64,000 nucleotides of DNA. Origin: an uncultured Burkholderiales bacterium (GTDB lineage: Bacteria > Pseudomonadota > Gammaproteobacteria > Burkholderiales > Burkholderiaceae_C). Shown piece by piece: positions 1 through 7,975 of this stretch; positions within the stretch are counted from its first letter, which is position 1, and each line of letters begins with the position of its first letter. A model generated the notes under the pieces. It did not search any database. It had not been told where the DNA came from and saw only the letters and a list, made by a program, of their open reading frames with translations. Location: assembly GCA_903844825.1 (NCBI GenBank), contig CAIMVC010000409.1, positions 1 to 64,000 on the forward strand, written 5' to 3'. The translations under genes were made by a program, and so were the position numbers.

Positions 1-428
1 ACCAATGTCTGGTCGCCCACGGCCAGCGCTTGCTTCATGCCCAGCGAGCCGTAACCGGCAAAACGTGGCGAGCTGGAATAGCCGCGGTTGCCGCCACGAA
101 ACCGTGCGTGGCCGACCACCGCCTGCGCGTCGGCGACGGTGTCCACATGCGGCACCAGCAAACCGGCAGCGCCCATGTCGAGCACCGACAAAATGGTCGC
201 CGGCTGGCCATCAGGAATACGCACCAGCAGCGGCAAACCGGCAGCGCGGCCGGCCAGCATCATGAGGTCCAGCATGGCCCGGTCCAGCGGTGCGTGCTCG
301 GCGTCGATCACGGCAAAGTCCAGCCCGGTGGTGCCCAGCACCTCGACCACATGGGGCGAGCTGGTCTTGATGAACGTACCCACCTGGTAGCGGCTGGGAT
401 GCTTTTGAAGCGTGCGGGTCTGCGCCAT
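1..428 (-). CDS. HpcH/HpaI aldolase family protein (partial, 5' part only)
   Basis: This gene runs off the left edge; about 142 N-terminal codons are visible. Reverse translation starts MAQTRTLQKHPSRYQVGTF and continues with the family motifs VIDAEHAPLD (metal and substrate-binding Glu/His region), LPLLVRIPD and AGLLVPHVDT of the (beta/alpha)8 HpcH/HpaI aldolase and citrate-lyase beta fold. Members perform retro-aldol cleavage of 2-keto-3-hydroxy acids to pyruvate plus an aldehyde, using a divalent metal. The ATG at 428 lies one base from the stop of the flavin reductase-like gene, so it is the visible end of the leftward ttdA operon. The substrate cannot be told from sequence. A second aldolase of the same superfamily lies at 60568. 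Confidence 0.85.
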   Translation of the reverse strand, partial: MAQTRTLQKHPSRYQVGTFIKTSSPHVVEVLGTTGLDFAVIDAEHAPLDRAMLDLMMLAGRAAGLPLLVRIPDGQPATILSVLDMGAAGLLVPHVDTVADAQAVVGHARFRGGNRGYSSSPRFAGYGSLGMKQALAVGDQTL

Positions 429-429
429 A

Positions 430-1071
430 TCAGTCTTTCAAATGCTGGCTGCGGTCAGGCGGTGTTTGCAGCACCGGCCGCTCAAAAATCTCGCCGAGTG
501 CCGCATAAAAAGGACCACCCAAGCGGGCAATTGGCTGCATCTTCACGCTGTCCACGTTCTTGCCGTCAAAAATGTGGTCGGACAGGTGAAAGGCCAGCAC
601 CTCGCCGATGTACAAGGTGTTGAGCTCGCCCAAACGCACCACCTCACGCAGGCGGCACTCCATCTGGGCCGGCGCCACCGCCACGCGCGGCGGCTTGACG
701 AATCGGCTGGGCAGCAGCGCGATGCCCAGGGCTTCGGTTTCACTTTGCTCCGGAGGAAACTCGGCCGAGGTCTGGTGCATCAGGTCCATGTGCGGCAAGG
801 TGGCGACATTGACCACGAATTCGCGGCCCTGCTCGATGTTGCGCGCCGTGTCCTTCAGGGCACCGCCACGCGAGCCGATGTTGACCGCCAGCATGGGCGG
901 GCTGTGCGCCACGTAGTTGTAAGAGCTAAAGGGCGCCGCATTGACCACCCCCTGTGGGCTGAGCGTGGTGATCCAGGCGATCGGCCGGGGCACCACAATG
1001 CCGCAGAGCAAGCGGTAGGCCGTCGAGTTGTCGATCTCGGCCGCGCACAAGGTGGTGAAGTCGTGCGGCAT
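430..1071 (-). CDS. Flavin reductase-like (FMN-binding split barrel) protein
   Basis: 213 residues. The N-terminal half carries the segment VVPRPIAWITTLSPQG followed by VVNAAPFSSYN, characteristic of the flavin reductase-like split-barrel family (PF01613 type). These proteins bind FMN and act as NAD(P)H:flavin reductases, often supplying reduced flavin to a monooxygenase, or as flavoproteins of unknown substrate. No monooxygenase is visible in the window, so its partner is unknown. It starts three bases downstream of the amidohydrolase stop and is followed at once by the HpcH aldolase, so it is co-transcribed with a catabolic operon. Confidence 0.85.
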   Translation of the reverse strand: MPHDFTTLCAAEIDNSTAYRLLCGIVVPRPIAWITTLSPQGVVNAAPFSSYNYVAHSPPMLAVNIGSRGGALKDTARNIEQGREFVVNVATLPHMDLMHQTSAEFPPEQSETEALGIALLPSRFVKPPRVAVAPAQMECRLREVVRLGELNTLYIGEVLAFHLSDHIFDGKNVDSVKMQPIARLGGPFYAALGEIFERPVLQTPPDRSQHLKD

Positions 1072-1074
1072 CGA

Positions 1075-2040
1075 TCAGGCGCCGGCCTGGCCTGCTGACG
1101 CTGCTGACTTGCTGCCGCTTTTGATGAACACGCGCTTGCCGGTGTCGTGAAAGACCGCGCGCTTTTCGTCGGGCGAAAGCAGCACGGCCGAGTCAAGAAA
1201 GCGCTGCACCATCTCTTTGTAAGTGCCCGAGGAGGTGCCGATGTCCGAGCCCCACATGAGGTGGTCGGCGCCAAACATGTCGACAGCGCGGCGCAGCACC
1301 TGGTCGGCGGGAATGCCGGCTTCGCGGCAGATGTCCAGATTGATCGAGGTGAATTTGAAATAGATGTTGTGCTCGCCCGCCAGGGTCTGATAGCGCTCGT
1401 CGAGGCCGAAGTGTTCGCCCTCTTCCATCTCGGGCTCGAGCAGGTGGTCCAGCACGATGCGGATGTCGGGGTACTTGCGGGTCAGCTCGATGATGGCCGG
1501 AATGGACGGGCCACCGCCACCGTGCGAGAGCACCTCGAGATCCATCACCAGACCGAACTCTTGCGCCACCGCCCAGGTCTTGAGAGCCTTGGGGGAGTTG
1601 AGCCAGGGCATGCTGCCGTCGGCCAGGCGACCACCGAAAAGGCGTACCCCCGCCAGGCCATGGTCGCGCACATATTGGCGCACCAGCGCTGGCGTGCTGT
1701 CGTCTTCGGCGTCCAGAATCACCACGGCGCTAAAGAGGTCGGCGTACTGGTCCGACGAGTCCAGGATGTAGCTGTTGTCGTAGCGGTAGATCATGCGTTT
1801 TTGCACGGCCACGATGCCGTCAACGTTTTCTTCCTGCATCCAGCGCAGCAGACGCGAGGCGTCGGGCACCTCATTGACCGGCGTCGGCCCGTGGTGGCCG
1901 CCCGGCTTGCCGATCACGCCCGGCGCCCGGTAAGGTGCATCGGCGGCGCGCTGCATGGGGTTGCGGGGGTAGCGCTGCTGGTCGTCGGCGACCAGGTGGG
2001 CATGGGAGTCAAAAAGAAGGGGGCGGGTGCTGGCGGTCAT
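1075..2040 (-). CDS. Amidohydrolase family (TIM-barrel metal-dependent hydrolase)
   Basis: 321 residues of the amidohydrolase-2 family. Visible elements are the N-terminal HxH in FDSHAHLVADD, a central MDLEVLSHGG strand, IVLDHLLEPE with a metal-ligand-type histidine, and the late Asp in DHLMWGSDIG. Relatives hydrolyse or decarboxylate cyclic and aromatic acids (lactonase, ACMSD or gamma-resorcylate decarboxylase types). It sits between the Bug receptor and the flavin reductase-like gene, and a second amidohydrolase opens the divergent operon at 5177, which suggests both operons serve degradation of a ring-derived polycarboxylic acid. That substrate class is inferred from context. Confidence 0.85.
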   Translation of the reverse strand: MTASTRPLLFDSHAHLVADDQQRYPRNPMQRAADAPYRAPGVIGKPGGHHGPTPVNEVPDASRLLRWMQEENVDGIVAVQKRMIYRYDNSYILDSSDQYADLFSAVVILDAEDDSTPALVRQYVRDHGLAGVRLFGGRLADGSMPWLNSPKALKTWAVAQEFGLVMDLEVLSHGGGGPSIPAIIELTRKYPDIRIVLDHLLEPEMEEGEHFGLDERYQTLAGEHNIYFKFTSINLDICREAGIPADQVLRRAVDMFGADHLMWGSDIGTSSGTYKEMVQRFLDSAVLLSPDEKRAVFHDTGKRVFIKSGSKSAASAGQAGA

Positions 2041-2156
2041 GGCAGTCGTGTCGGTGGTGTCAGGTCGGTGGTCGTATCGGTCGTGTTGTCAGGGGCGTTG
2101 TTGGCATTGTCGGTTGGCAAGTCTTACTTGAGCAGTTGAGCAGTTGCTCGGTAGAT

Positions 2157-2178
2157 CAATTGCGCAATTGCGCAATTG
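2157..2178. repeat. 22-bp perfect palindrome of three CAATTGCG-period units
   Basis: The 22-base segment is three CAATTG cores spaced by GCG-overlapping linkers at 8-base period and is perfectly self-complementary. A small GAGCA/TGCTC hairpin lies just upstream (about 2130-2150). It sits between the Bug receptor gene (stop at 2200) and the downstream amidohydrolase (start 2040). It could be an mRNA-processing or attenuation hairpin that lowers expression of the distal genes, or an operator; the sequence alone does not decide. Confidence 0.6.
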
Positions 2179-2199
2179 CGTGCTCGCAGACTTGCTGGC

Positions 2200-3192
2200 T
2201 TATTCGAGGGAAATCCTGGCGGCGTCGACCACTTTTTTCCACTTGGCGGCTTCGGCCGTCATCAGCGTTCCCAGCAAGTCGGGGCCGCCGTTGGCCTCGA
2301 CCATGCCGAACTGCGCGAGCTTGGCGCGGCCTTCGGCCGAGTTGGTGTAGCTGTTGATCGCCTGGTTGAGTTTGCTCACCACCGGCCGCGGCAGGCCGGC
2401 GGGGCCAATGATGGCAAACCAGACCGTAGCCTCCAGCTCAATGCCTTGCTCGAGCGCCGTCGGCACATTGGGCAGGCCCGGAAAACGCTTATTGGAGGTG
2501 ACCGCCAGACCGGTGAGTTTGCCGCCCTGAATGTTGGGAATGAAGGCGCTCACGGGCGCCGAAATGGCCTGGATCTGGCCGCCGAGCAGGTCGGTCATGG
2601 CTGGCGTGTCGCCCTTGTAGGGCACCGACTGGGGCGCGCTACCGGTCGTCGTCTTGAAGTATTCAAGCGCCAGATGACCAATGGTGCCGTTGCCCGGGTG
2701 ACCCACCGAGTACTGCGCCGGGTTGGCTTTGGCCAGCGCCACAAAGTCCTTGAGGCTGCCGGCCTTGACGGCGGGACTCGAGACTATGACCAGGGGAATT
2801 TCGCCCACCAGGGCAATCGGCGTCAGGTCCTTCTGGGCATCAAAGGGCATGGTTTTGTAGAGCGACTTGTTGTTGGCCAGCGGCCCCGACGTGGACAGGC
2901 CAATGGTGTGACCGTCGGGGGCGGACTTGGCCACCAGGTCGGTGCCAATATTGCCGCCCGCACCGGCCCGGTTGTCGACCACGAACTGCTGGCCGAAGGT
3001 ATTGCTCAGGTGCAGGGCCAGTTGCCTGGCCACGATGTCGGTGCTGCCGCCGGCCGGAAACGGCACGACGATCTTGACGGGCTTGCTAGGCCAGTCGGCC
3101 TGGGCCTGCGCACTCAGGGGTGCGATGCCGAACAAGGCGGCCGCCGACAGGGCGATGGTGAGGCTGCGGCGAAACAGGGGGCGTGGGGTCAT
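2200..3192 (-). CDS. Bug family tripartite tricarboxylate transporter substrate-binding protein
   Basis: 330 residues. An N-terminal signal peptide (RRSLTIALSAAALFGIAPLSAQAQA) leads into the Bug signature KIVVPFPAGGSTDIVARQLA. Bug proteins are periplasmic binding proteins that capture carboxylates such as citrate or tartrate for TctAB-type permeases, or act as sensors. No TctA/TctB subunits are nearby, as is usual for Burkholderiales orphan Bug genes. The start is fixed by an AAGGAG Shine-Dalgarno about eight bases upstream, and the ATGA overlap with the ttdB stop shows translational coupling. Tartrate or a similar hydroxy-acid is a reasonable ligand guess from the adjacent ttdAB. Confidence 0.93.
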   Translation of the reverse strand: MTPRPLFRRSLTIALSAAALFGIAPLSAQAQADWPSKPVKIVVPFPAGGSTDIVARQLALHLSNTFGQQFVVDNRAGAGGNIGTDLVAKSAPDGHTIGLSTSGPLANNKSLYKTMPFDAQKDLTPIALVGEIPLVIVSSPAVKAGSLKDFVALAKANPAQYSVGHPGNGTIGHLALEYFKTTTGSAPQSVPYKGDTPAMTDLLGGQIQAISAPVSAFIPNIQGGKLTGLAVTSNKRFPGLPNVPTALEQGIELEATVWFAIIGPAGLPRPVVSKLNQAINSYTNSAEGRAKLAQFGMVEANGGPDLLGTLMTAEAAKWKKVVDAARISLE

Positions 3193-3851
3193 GAAATTCT
3201 CCTTGATGAGGGGGTGGTCGTCGTGCCAATCAGTCGTTGGCGCCGGATGTCTTCGAGGATGCCGGGCAGGCGCGCGGCGGCGCGTTGTTGCAGGCTGTCA
3301 TACACGCTGTTGCCGTGCGCGTCGATGGCCACCGTGGCCGGCCCCAGGTCGCGCACGCGCAGAGTCACCAGGCGAAATTGCGAGATGTATTCGTTCCAGT
3401 GGCTGGCCACCAGGGCCTCGATGGACTCGGACAGCAAGGTGCAGCCACCACCTAGAAACGACAGGTAGGCGCAACCGGCATCCTTCATGGCGGCCACGCT
3501 GGCCATGTCAAGCCCGCCCTTGCCGCCCACCAGCCGCAGGCCCAGCGAGCGAATCAGCGTGGGCATGTAGGGGTTGTAGCGGGTGCTGGTGCTGGGGTTC
3601 ATGTACAGCGCCTGCGAATCGGCCGGGTTGGCGGCGTCGCGAATGTAGGCGCTCAGGTGAAAGAAGGCACCGCCTTGCAGGTCCAGCGGCAAGGCCTGAC
3701 CCGCCTGCAGTTCGCGCATCATGCGCTGGTGGGTGGGCAGGCCGATGGTGATGGTGATCTCGCCACTGAGCAGCACCATGTCGCCCACCGCCAGTTCGCG
3801 CACGGCGGCAGCGTCCAAGGGCAGTTGCAAATGATGCGTGCGCCCGCTCAT
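3189..3851 (-). CDS. ttdB: Tartrate dehydratase / class I fumarase-type beta subunit
   Basis: 220 residues matching the beta-subunit (C-terminal fumarase domain) of two-subunit class I hydro-lyases. Seen are an LSGEITITIG-type swivelling-domain segment near the N-terminus and GGKGGLDMASVAAMKDAGCA followed by LGGGCTLL. With the alpha subunit it would dehydrate L(+)-tartrate to oxaloacetate or interconvert fumarate and malate; the two activities cannot be separated by eye. The ATG overlaps the ttdA stop by four bases (ATGA), and its own stop overlaps the Bug receptor start, so the three genes are tightly coupled. Confidence 0.88.
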   Translation of the reverse strand: MSGRTHHLQLPLDAAAVRELAVGDMVLLSGEITITIGLPTHQRMMRELQAGQALPLDLQGGAFFHLSAYIRDAANPADSQALYMNPSTSTRYNPYMPTLIRSLGLRLVGGKGGLDMASVAAMKDAGCAYLSFLGGGCTLLSESIEALVASHWNEYISQFRLVTLRVRDLGPATVAIDAHGNSVYDSLQQRAAARLPGILEDIRRQRLIGTTTTPSSRRIS

Positions 3852-4714
3852 TCAAACCACTCCACCGCGCCGTCGTTATAAATACGCGCGCCCATGCGGC
3901 GGTTGATCCAGCAGTTCAGCGCCACCGCCACCGGCATGAAGCCGTGGCTGGCCGCGTAGTCGATGTGCACCGCCATGGCGGTGGTGTCGCCGCCCGTGCC
4001 CATGGGGCCAAAGCCCATGGCGTTGATGGCCGACAGCAGGCGCTGCTCCATGGCCGCCAAAATGGGCTCGGGATTGATCTGGCCAAAAGGCCGCAAGATC
4101 TGCTGCTTGGCCATGCGCGCCGCATAGTCGAAGGTGCCGCCAATGCCTACCCCCACCACGATAGGCGGGCACGGTTGCGAGCCGGCTTTCATGACGACGT
4201 CGAGCACATAGGTCTCGATGGTCTCCAGCGAGGGGTAGACAAAGGTCTCCAGCGCCTCCCAGCGGCCACTGCCCATGGCCTTGGGCGCGCAAATAATCTC
4301 GAGGTAGTCGGCGCCATCCATGACGTCGAAGGTCACGATCGGCATGTCCTTGCCGGCGTGGCTGCGCTCGTGGGTCAGGGGGTTGGTGACCATGCGCAAA
4401 ATCGGCGGCTGAATGTCGGCGGCGAGTTGCGCAAAGCCCTCGACGATGGCCTGGCGCAGCGCACCTTCAAAGCGCACTTGCGTGCCGATCTTGACTGAGT
4501 AAACCGGAATACCTACATCGGTACAGACCAGGTGATCTTTTTGCTCGGCAGCATCAGCGCTCTTGAGCATGATGGTCAGGGTCTTTTTGCCGGTGTCGGA
4601 CGTCTCCATGCCTTGCGCCCGGCGCAGCACCGCTTTGGTGTCTTCGGGTATCTTCTTGAGCGATCGCTCGTACAAGGAGGCCGTGACGGTCTTGATCAAT
4701 TCCTGGCTAATCAT
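3848..4714 (-). CDS. ttdA: Tartrate dehydratase / class I fumarase-type alpha subunit (4Fe-4S)
   Basis: 288 residues from the ATG at 4714 (MISQELIKTV); an in-frame ATG 13 codons upstream would add a non-homologous leader, so the inner start is preferred. Three conserved cysteine contexts of the oxygen-sensitive 4Fe-4S cluster are visible: LVCTDVGIP, PCPPIVVGVGIGG and ALNCWINRR. LTHERSHAG and MGPMGTGGDT-like segments also fit the family. It is the first gene of the leftward catabolic operon, with ttdB, a Bug receptor, an amidohydrolase, a flavin reductase-like protein and an aldolase behind it. Tartrate dehydratase is favoured over fumarase because of the operon, not because of a diagnostic residue. 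Confidence 0.88.
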   Translation of the reverse strand: MISQELIKTVTASLYERSLKKIPEDTKAVLRRAQGMETSDTGKKTLTIMLKSADAAEQKDHLVCTDVGIPVYSVKIGTQVRFEGALRQAIVEGFAQLAADIQPPILRMVTNPLTHERSHAGKDMPIVTFDVMDGADYLEIICAPKAMGSGRWEALETFVYPSLETIETYVLDVVMKAGSQPCPPIVVGVGIGGTFDYAARMAKQQILRPFGQINPEPILAAMEQRLLSAINAMGFGPMGTGGDTTAMAVHIDYAASHGFMPVAVALNCWINRRMGARIYNDGAVEWFE

Positions 4715-4840
4715 CAGACCTGTGAGGATGCTATGGACATGGCCGGGACACAAGCGGGGTTTTCCTTCTTTTCGCGGTGCGAAAAATCAGGCGCTGATTG
4801 ATGAGGCGTGCTGGGTAAGCGGCCTCGCCTGACGATACCG

Positions 4841-4880
4841 GGCATGGATTGCCGCGCGGCTTTGCCGCTTGCTACGACGG
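4841..4880. repeat. Interspersed repeat, copy 1 (CATGGATTGCCGCGC... family)
   Basis: The stretch contains ATGGATTGCCGCGCGGCTTT and ends GCTACGACGG. Related stretches occur at 41238-41280, 59984-60031 and 60400-60452, all in non-coding DNA. They share an ATGGATTGCCGCG-like core followed by a GCTNNGCNNNNGCNATGACG-like tail. The degenerate, dyad-rich form resembles the small non-autonomous intergenic repeats common in Burkholderiales genomes. Confidence 0.55.
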
Positions 4881-4921
4881 AGCGGATCCGCCTGCGCACG
4901 GGTGGACTTTTCGCGCGCGGA

Positions 4922-5003
4922 CAACAAAGGCCTGTTGCGAGGTGCCGCTGAAGAGGAAAACGCATCCACGGGGGTGGCACGCGCGGGCAACAGGGGCCTG
5001 TTG
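4922..5003. repeat. Two direct copies of a CAACAnnGGCCTGTTG hairpin repeat
   Basis: Positions 4922-4937 (CAACAAAGGCCTGTTG) and 4988-5003 (CAACAGGGGCCTGTTG) are inverted repeats of themselves and direct repeats of each other, 66 bases apart; both are followed by CGAGG. The second forms a perfect 7-bp stem. They look like REP-type elements or paired operator sites in the shared upstream region. Confidence 0.55.
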
Positions 5004-5176
5004 CGAGGCCCAAAGAGCCGTGGCAACCCATGCATGCGGGCCGCTGGACGCACCCCCCTCCGCCACCCCGTCGTTGCGAGCGGCAACGCAGGCCTGCGCG
5101 GGCCACGCCCGTCGAGCCGACTCATAATGCGGGCTCGGCAAACCCCTGCGCCCTCGGGCAGACTCCTTTTTTCCTC

Positions 5177-6085
5177 ATGCACACACCGTCACCCGAAGCT
5201 GGCGTCCAGACCTTCAACCCTCGGCCCTCGCCCCCTGCCCTGCGCCTGCCGGCCGGCGCCTGCGACGCCCATGTCCACGTCTTCGGTCCGGCCAGCCGCT
5301 TTGCGTTTGCCCAAAGCCGCAACTTCACCCCGGCCGACGCACCCAAAGAGACCTTGTTTGCGCTGCACCGCCAGTTGGGCATCGCGCGCTGCGTGATCGT
5401 GCAGTCGGCCATTCACGGGCTGGACAACAGCGCCGTGGAAGACGCGATCGAGGCCGGCGAAGGCCGTTACCTGGGTGTGGCGCTGGTGCCGGCGAACGTG
5501 GCCGATGCCGAACTCCAGCGCCTGGCGGGCAAGGGCTTTCGCGGCGTGCGTTTTAACTTTATGAAGCACCTGGCGGGCGGCGCCAGCATCGACGAGGTGG
5601 TGACGCTGACGCAGCGGCTCAAGCCGCTGGGCCTGCACCTGCAGGTTCATTTTGAAAGCAGCCTGATCCACAGCCTGGCGCCGGCCCTGCTGCGCAGCGC
5701 GGTGCCGGTGATGGTCGACCACATGGGCCGGGTCGACGCCACACAGGGCCTGGCGGGGGCCGATTTTCAGGCCCTGTGCGATCTGCTCACCCAGCCGCAG
5801 ATGCACGTCAAGGTCAGCGGCATTGACCGCATTGATGCCCATGCTTTTGAGCCCTCGGCCGGCCAGGGCGCTGCCTACGCCCAGGGCATTGCGCTGGCGC
5901 GGCATCTGGTCGAGCGTTTTCCCGATCGCTGCGTCTGGGGCAGCGACTGGCCGCACCCGAATCACACCCACATCCCCGACGACGGCGTGCTGGTCGACGC
6001 CATCGCACAACTCGCGCCCGAGCCGGCGCAGCGCCAGCAGCTGCTGGTCGACAACCCCGCCAATTTCTACCGTTTTTCCAACTGA
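5177..6085 (+). CDS. Amidohydrolase, 2-pyrone-4,6-dicarboxylate lactonase-like
   Basis: 302 residues from the ATG at 5177. LPAGACDAHVHVFGP gives the HxH metal-binding motif at the first strand, GVRFNFMKHL a central strand, VPVMVDHMGR and VWGSDWPHPNHTH the last two active-site strands. This pattern (CDAHVH ... DHMGR ... GSDWPH) is that of the LigI-type lactonase branch of the amidohydrolase superfamily, which opens 2-pyrone-4,6-dicarboxylate or related dicarboxylic lactones. It is the first gene of a rightward operon with an SDR, a Bug receptor and a CMD-like protein. The exact lactone is not known. Confidence 0.88.
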   Translation: MHTPSPEAGVQTFNPRPSPPALRLPAGACDAHVHVFGPASRFAFAQSRNFTPADAPKETLFALHRQLGIARCVIVQSAIHGLDNSAVEDAIEAGEGRYLGVALVPANVADAELQRLAGKGFRGVRFNFMKHLAGGASIDEVVTLTQRLKPLGLHLQVHFESSLIHSLAPALLRSAVPVMVDHMGRVDATQGLAGADFQALCDLLTQPQMHVKVSGIDRIDAHAFEPSAGQGAAYAQGIALARHLVERFPDRCVWGSDWPHPNHTHIPDDGVLVDAIAQLAPEPAQRQQLLVDNPANFYRFSN

Positions 6086-6122
6086 GCGCTTGCCCGCGAA
6101 CCACATGCCATCAGAGCCACAC

Positions 6123-6947
6123 ATGAAGCACCCAGGCGCAGGCCAGGCAGCAGGCCGACTGGCCGGCAAAGTGGTGTTGGTCACCGGGGCCGGCTCGGTC
6201 GGTCCGGGTTGGGGCAACGGGCGCGCCATCGCGGTGCGCTTTGCGGCAGAGGACGCCCGGATCGTGGGCCTGGACCGCGACTTGCAGCGCATGCAGGAAA
6301 CCCGCAGCCTGATCGAGCAGGCCGGCGGCGAATTCACGGCGCTGGCCTGCGACGTGACCAGCAGCGCTGCCGTTCAAGACGCCGTGGCACAGGGCCTGTC
6401 GCGTTATGGGCGCCTTGACGTGCTGGTCAACAACGTGGGGGGCTCGGCCAAGGGCGGCCCGATAGAGATGAGCGAGGAGATTTGGGACGCGCAAATCGAC
6501 CAGAACCTCAAGAGCGTGTTTCTAACTTGCAAGCACGTGCTGCCCCAGATGCTGGCGCAAGGCGCGGGCAACATCATCAACATCTCGTCCACGTCGGGGC
6601 TGCGCTGGACCGGCGCCGCGCAAATTGCCTATGCCGCCACCAAGGCCGCCGTGATCCAGTTTTCCCGCGTACTGGCCGTGCAATACGCCAAGCAAGGCAT
6701 TCGCGCCAACACCGTGGTGCCAGGCCAGTTGCACACCCCGATGGTCGAATTTCGCCTGGCCGGCCAGCGCGCAGGCGGTGACGTGCAAGCCTTGCTCGAG
6801 CAAAGACAGTCGCGCATCCCGCTGCCCTTCATGGGCGATGGCCGCGACACCGCCAACGCCGCACTTTTTCTGGCCAGCGACGAGTCGCGCTTTGTGACGG
6901 GCACCGAAATCGTCGTCGACGGCGGCATGTCGGTGCGCTGCGACTAG
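6123..6947 (+). CDS. SDR family oxidoreductase
   Basis: 274 residues. A classical short-chain dehydrogenase: nucleotide-binding VVLVTGAGSVGPGWGNG, LVNNVGG (NNxG motif), the Ser in IINISSTSG, the YxxxK catalytic pair in AYAATKAA, and the C-terminal LFLASDESRFVTGTEIVVDGG. An NAD(P)-dependent oxidation of a hydroxyl or reduction of a ketone is expected. An alternative in-frame ATG lies at 6105. The gene begins 37 bases after the lactonase-like stop and is followed by a Bug receptor, so it probably acts on the same catabolic substrate. The glycine-rich loop carries an insert (GSVGPGWGNGRA) seen in a subset of SDRs. Confidence 0.92.
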   Translation: MKHPGAGQAAGRLAGKVVLVTGAGSVGPGWGNGRAIAVRFAAEDARIVGLDRDLQRMQETRSLIEQAGGEFTALACDVTSSAAVQDAVAQGLSRYGRLDVLVNNVGGSAKGGPIEMSEEIWDAQIDQNLKSVFLTCKHVLPQMLAQGAGNIINISSTSGLRWTGAAQIAYAATKAAVIQFSRVLAVQYAKQGIRANTVVPGQLHTPMVEFRLAGQRAGGDVQALLEQRQSRIPLPFMGDGRDTANAALFLASDESRFVTGTEIVVDGGMSVRCD

Positions 6948-6990
6948 CCAGCCCCTTCAAGCTATTTTCAACAACTCCAAGGACAAGCCC

Positions 6991-7971
6991 ATGAGACCCA
7001 TTTCAAATGCACGCCGCACCCTGGGCCTGACGCTGGCCTGCCTGGCCCTGGCCGGCAGCGCCCTGGCGCAGACCCCAGCGCGGGTGACCCGCATCATCGT
7101 CGCCTTTCCGCCCGGTGGGCCGGTCGACTTTGTGGCACGCACCGTCGGCGAGGGCTTGAGCAAGGAGCTTGGGCATCAGGTGGTGATTGAAAACAAGGCC
7201 GGCGGCAACGGCGCGATTGCGGCCGAGTTCCTGGCCCGCTCGCCCGCTGACGGCAGCACGTTGTGGCTGACCAGCGTGGGCGCCGTAGCCATCAACCCCG
7301 CCTTGTACGACAAGCTCGCCTACGACCCGGTGCGTGACCTGGTGCCGGTGTCGCTGGTGGTCAACAACGTCGAGGTGCTGGTGGTGGGTGCCAAGGCGCC
7401 TTACAACACCGGCGCTGAATTTGTTGCCGCCGCTCGCCAGCAAACAGCCAAGCCTCTGACCATGGCCTCGTCGGGCACCGGCAGCGTGCCGCATCTGGCC
7501 GCCGAGCTGCTCAACGATGCTGCCAAAATCAACTTGCTGCACGTGCCCTACAAAGGCGCCGCGCCAGCGCTGACCGACGTGATCGCCGGCCATGTGAACG
7601 GCTTTTTTGGCGACATCCCGGGCCTGATCGGCTTCGTCAAATCGGGCCAGCTCAAGGCCATCGGCATTGCCGCGCCAGCGCGCCACCCGCTGCTGCCAGA
7701 CGTCAAGACCTTTGATGAAATGGGCATCAAGGGCGTGGACTCGGACAACTGGTACGCCCTGTTCGCCACCAAAGGCACGCCACCCGCGCAAGTGGCATTG
7801 GTCAACCAGGCGCTGCGCAAGGCGCTGACCAGCGAGGCGGTCAAAACCAAGCTGATGAATTCGGGCGCCGCACCAGCGCCGTCAACGCCGGCTGACTTGG
7901 CGGCCCTGCTCAAGAGCGACACCGAGAAATGGTCCAAAGTCGTGCGCTCCAAAAATATCAAGCCGGATTAA
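6991..7971 (+). CDS. Bug family tripartite tricarboxylate transporter substrate-binding protein
   Basis: 326 residues with a clear signal peptide (TLGLTLACLALAGSALAQT) and the Bug-type first strand RIIVAFPPGGPVDFVART, in which the usual GGSTD is GGPVD. A CAAGGACA Shine-Dalgarno lies upstream of the ATG. It is the second Bug receptor in the window and differs clearly from the one at 2200, so the two divergent operons probably bring in different but related carboxylates. No permease subunits are adjacent. Confidence 0.93.
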   Translation: MRPISNARRTLGLTLACLALAGSALAQTPARVTRIIVAFPPGGPVDFVARTVGEGLSKELGHQVVIENKAGGNGAIAAEFLARSPADGSTLWLTSVGAVAINPALYDKLAYDPVRDLVPVSLVVNNVEVLVVGAKAPYNTGAEFVAAARQQTAKPLTMASSGTGSVPHLAAELLNDAAKINLLHVPYKGAAPALTDVIAGHVNGFFGDIPGLIGFVKSGQLKAIGIAAPARHPLLPDVKTFDEMGIKGVDSDNWYALFATKGTPPAQVALVNQALRKALTSEAVKTKLMNSGAAPAPSTPADLAALLKSDTEKWSKVVRSKNIKPD

Positions 7972-7975
7972 ACCT

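Larger units (their letters stand above)
4715..5176. other. Divergent intergenic region with palindromic repeats
   Basis: About 460 bases separate the divergent ttdA and lactonase-like genes. No convincing gene is present; the ORFs here are high-GC shadows. It contains one copy of an interspersed element (4841-4880) and two near-identical hairpin units (4922-4937 and 4988-5003). A CATAAT at 5123-5128 could be a -10 for the rightward operon, but no matching -35 is visible, so no promoter is called. Promoters for both operons must lie in or beside this stretch. Confidence 0.7.

Noticed and set aside
2176-3468. 430-codon plus-strand frame over the Bug receptor and ttdB
   Set aside because: Both minus-strand genes have strong family motifs, so this is a shadow.
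4787-5182. Several overlapping ORFs in the ttdA upstream gap
   Set aside because: Arg/Ala/Pro-rich composition, no ribosome site and overlap with palindromic repeats point to shadows.
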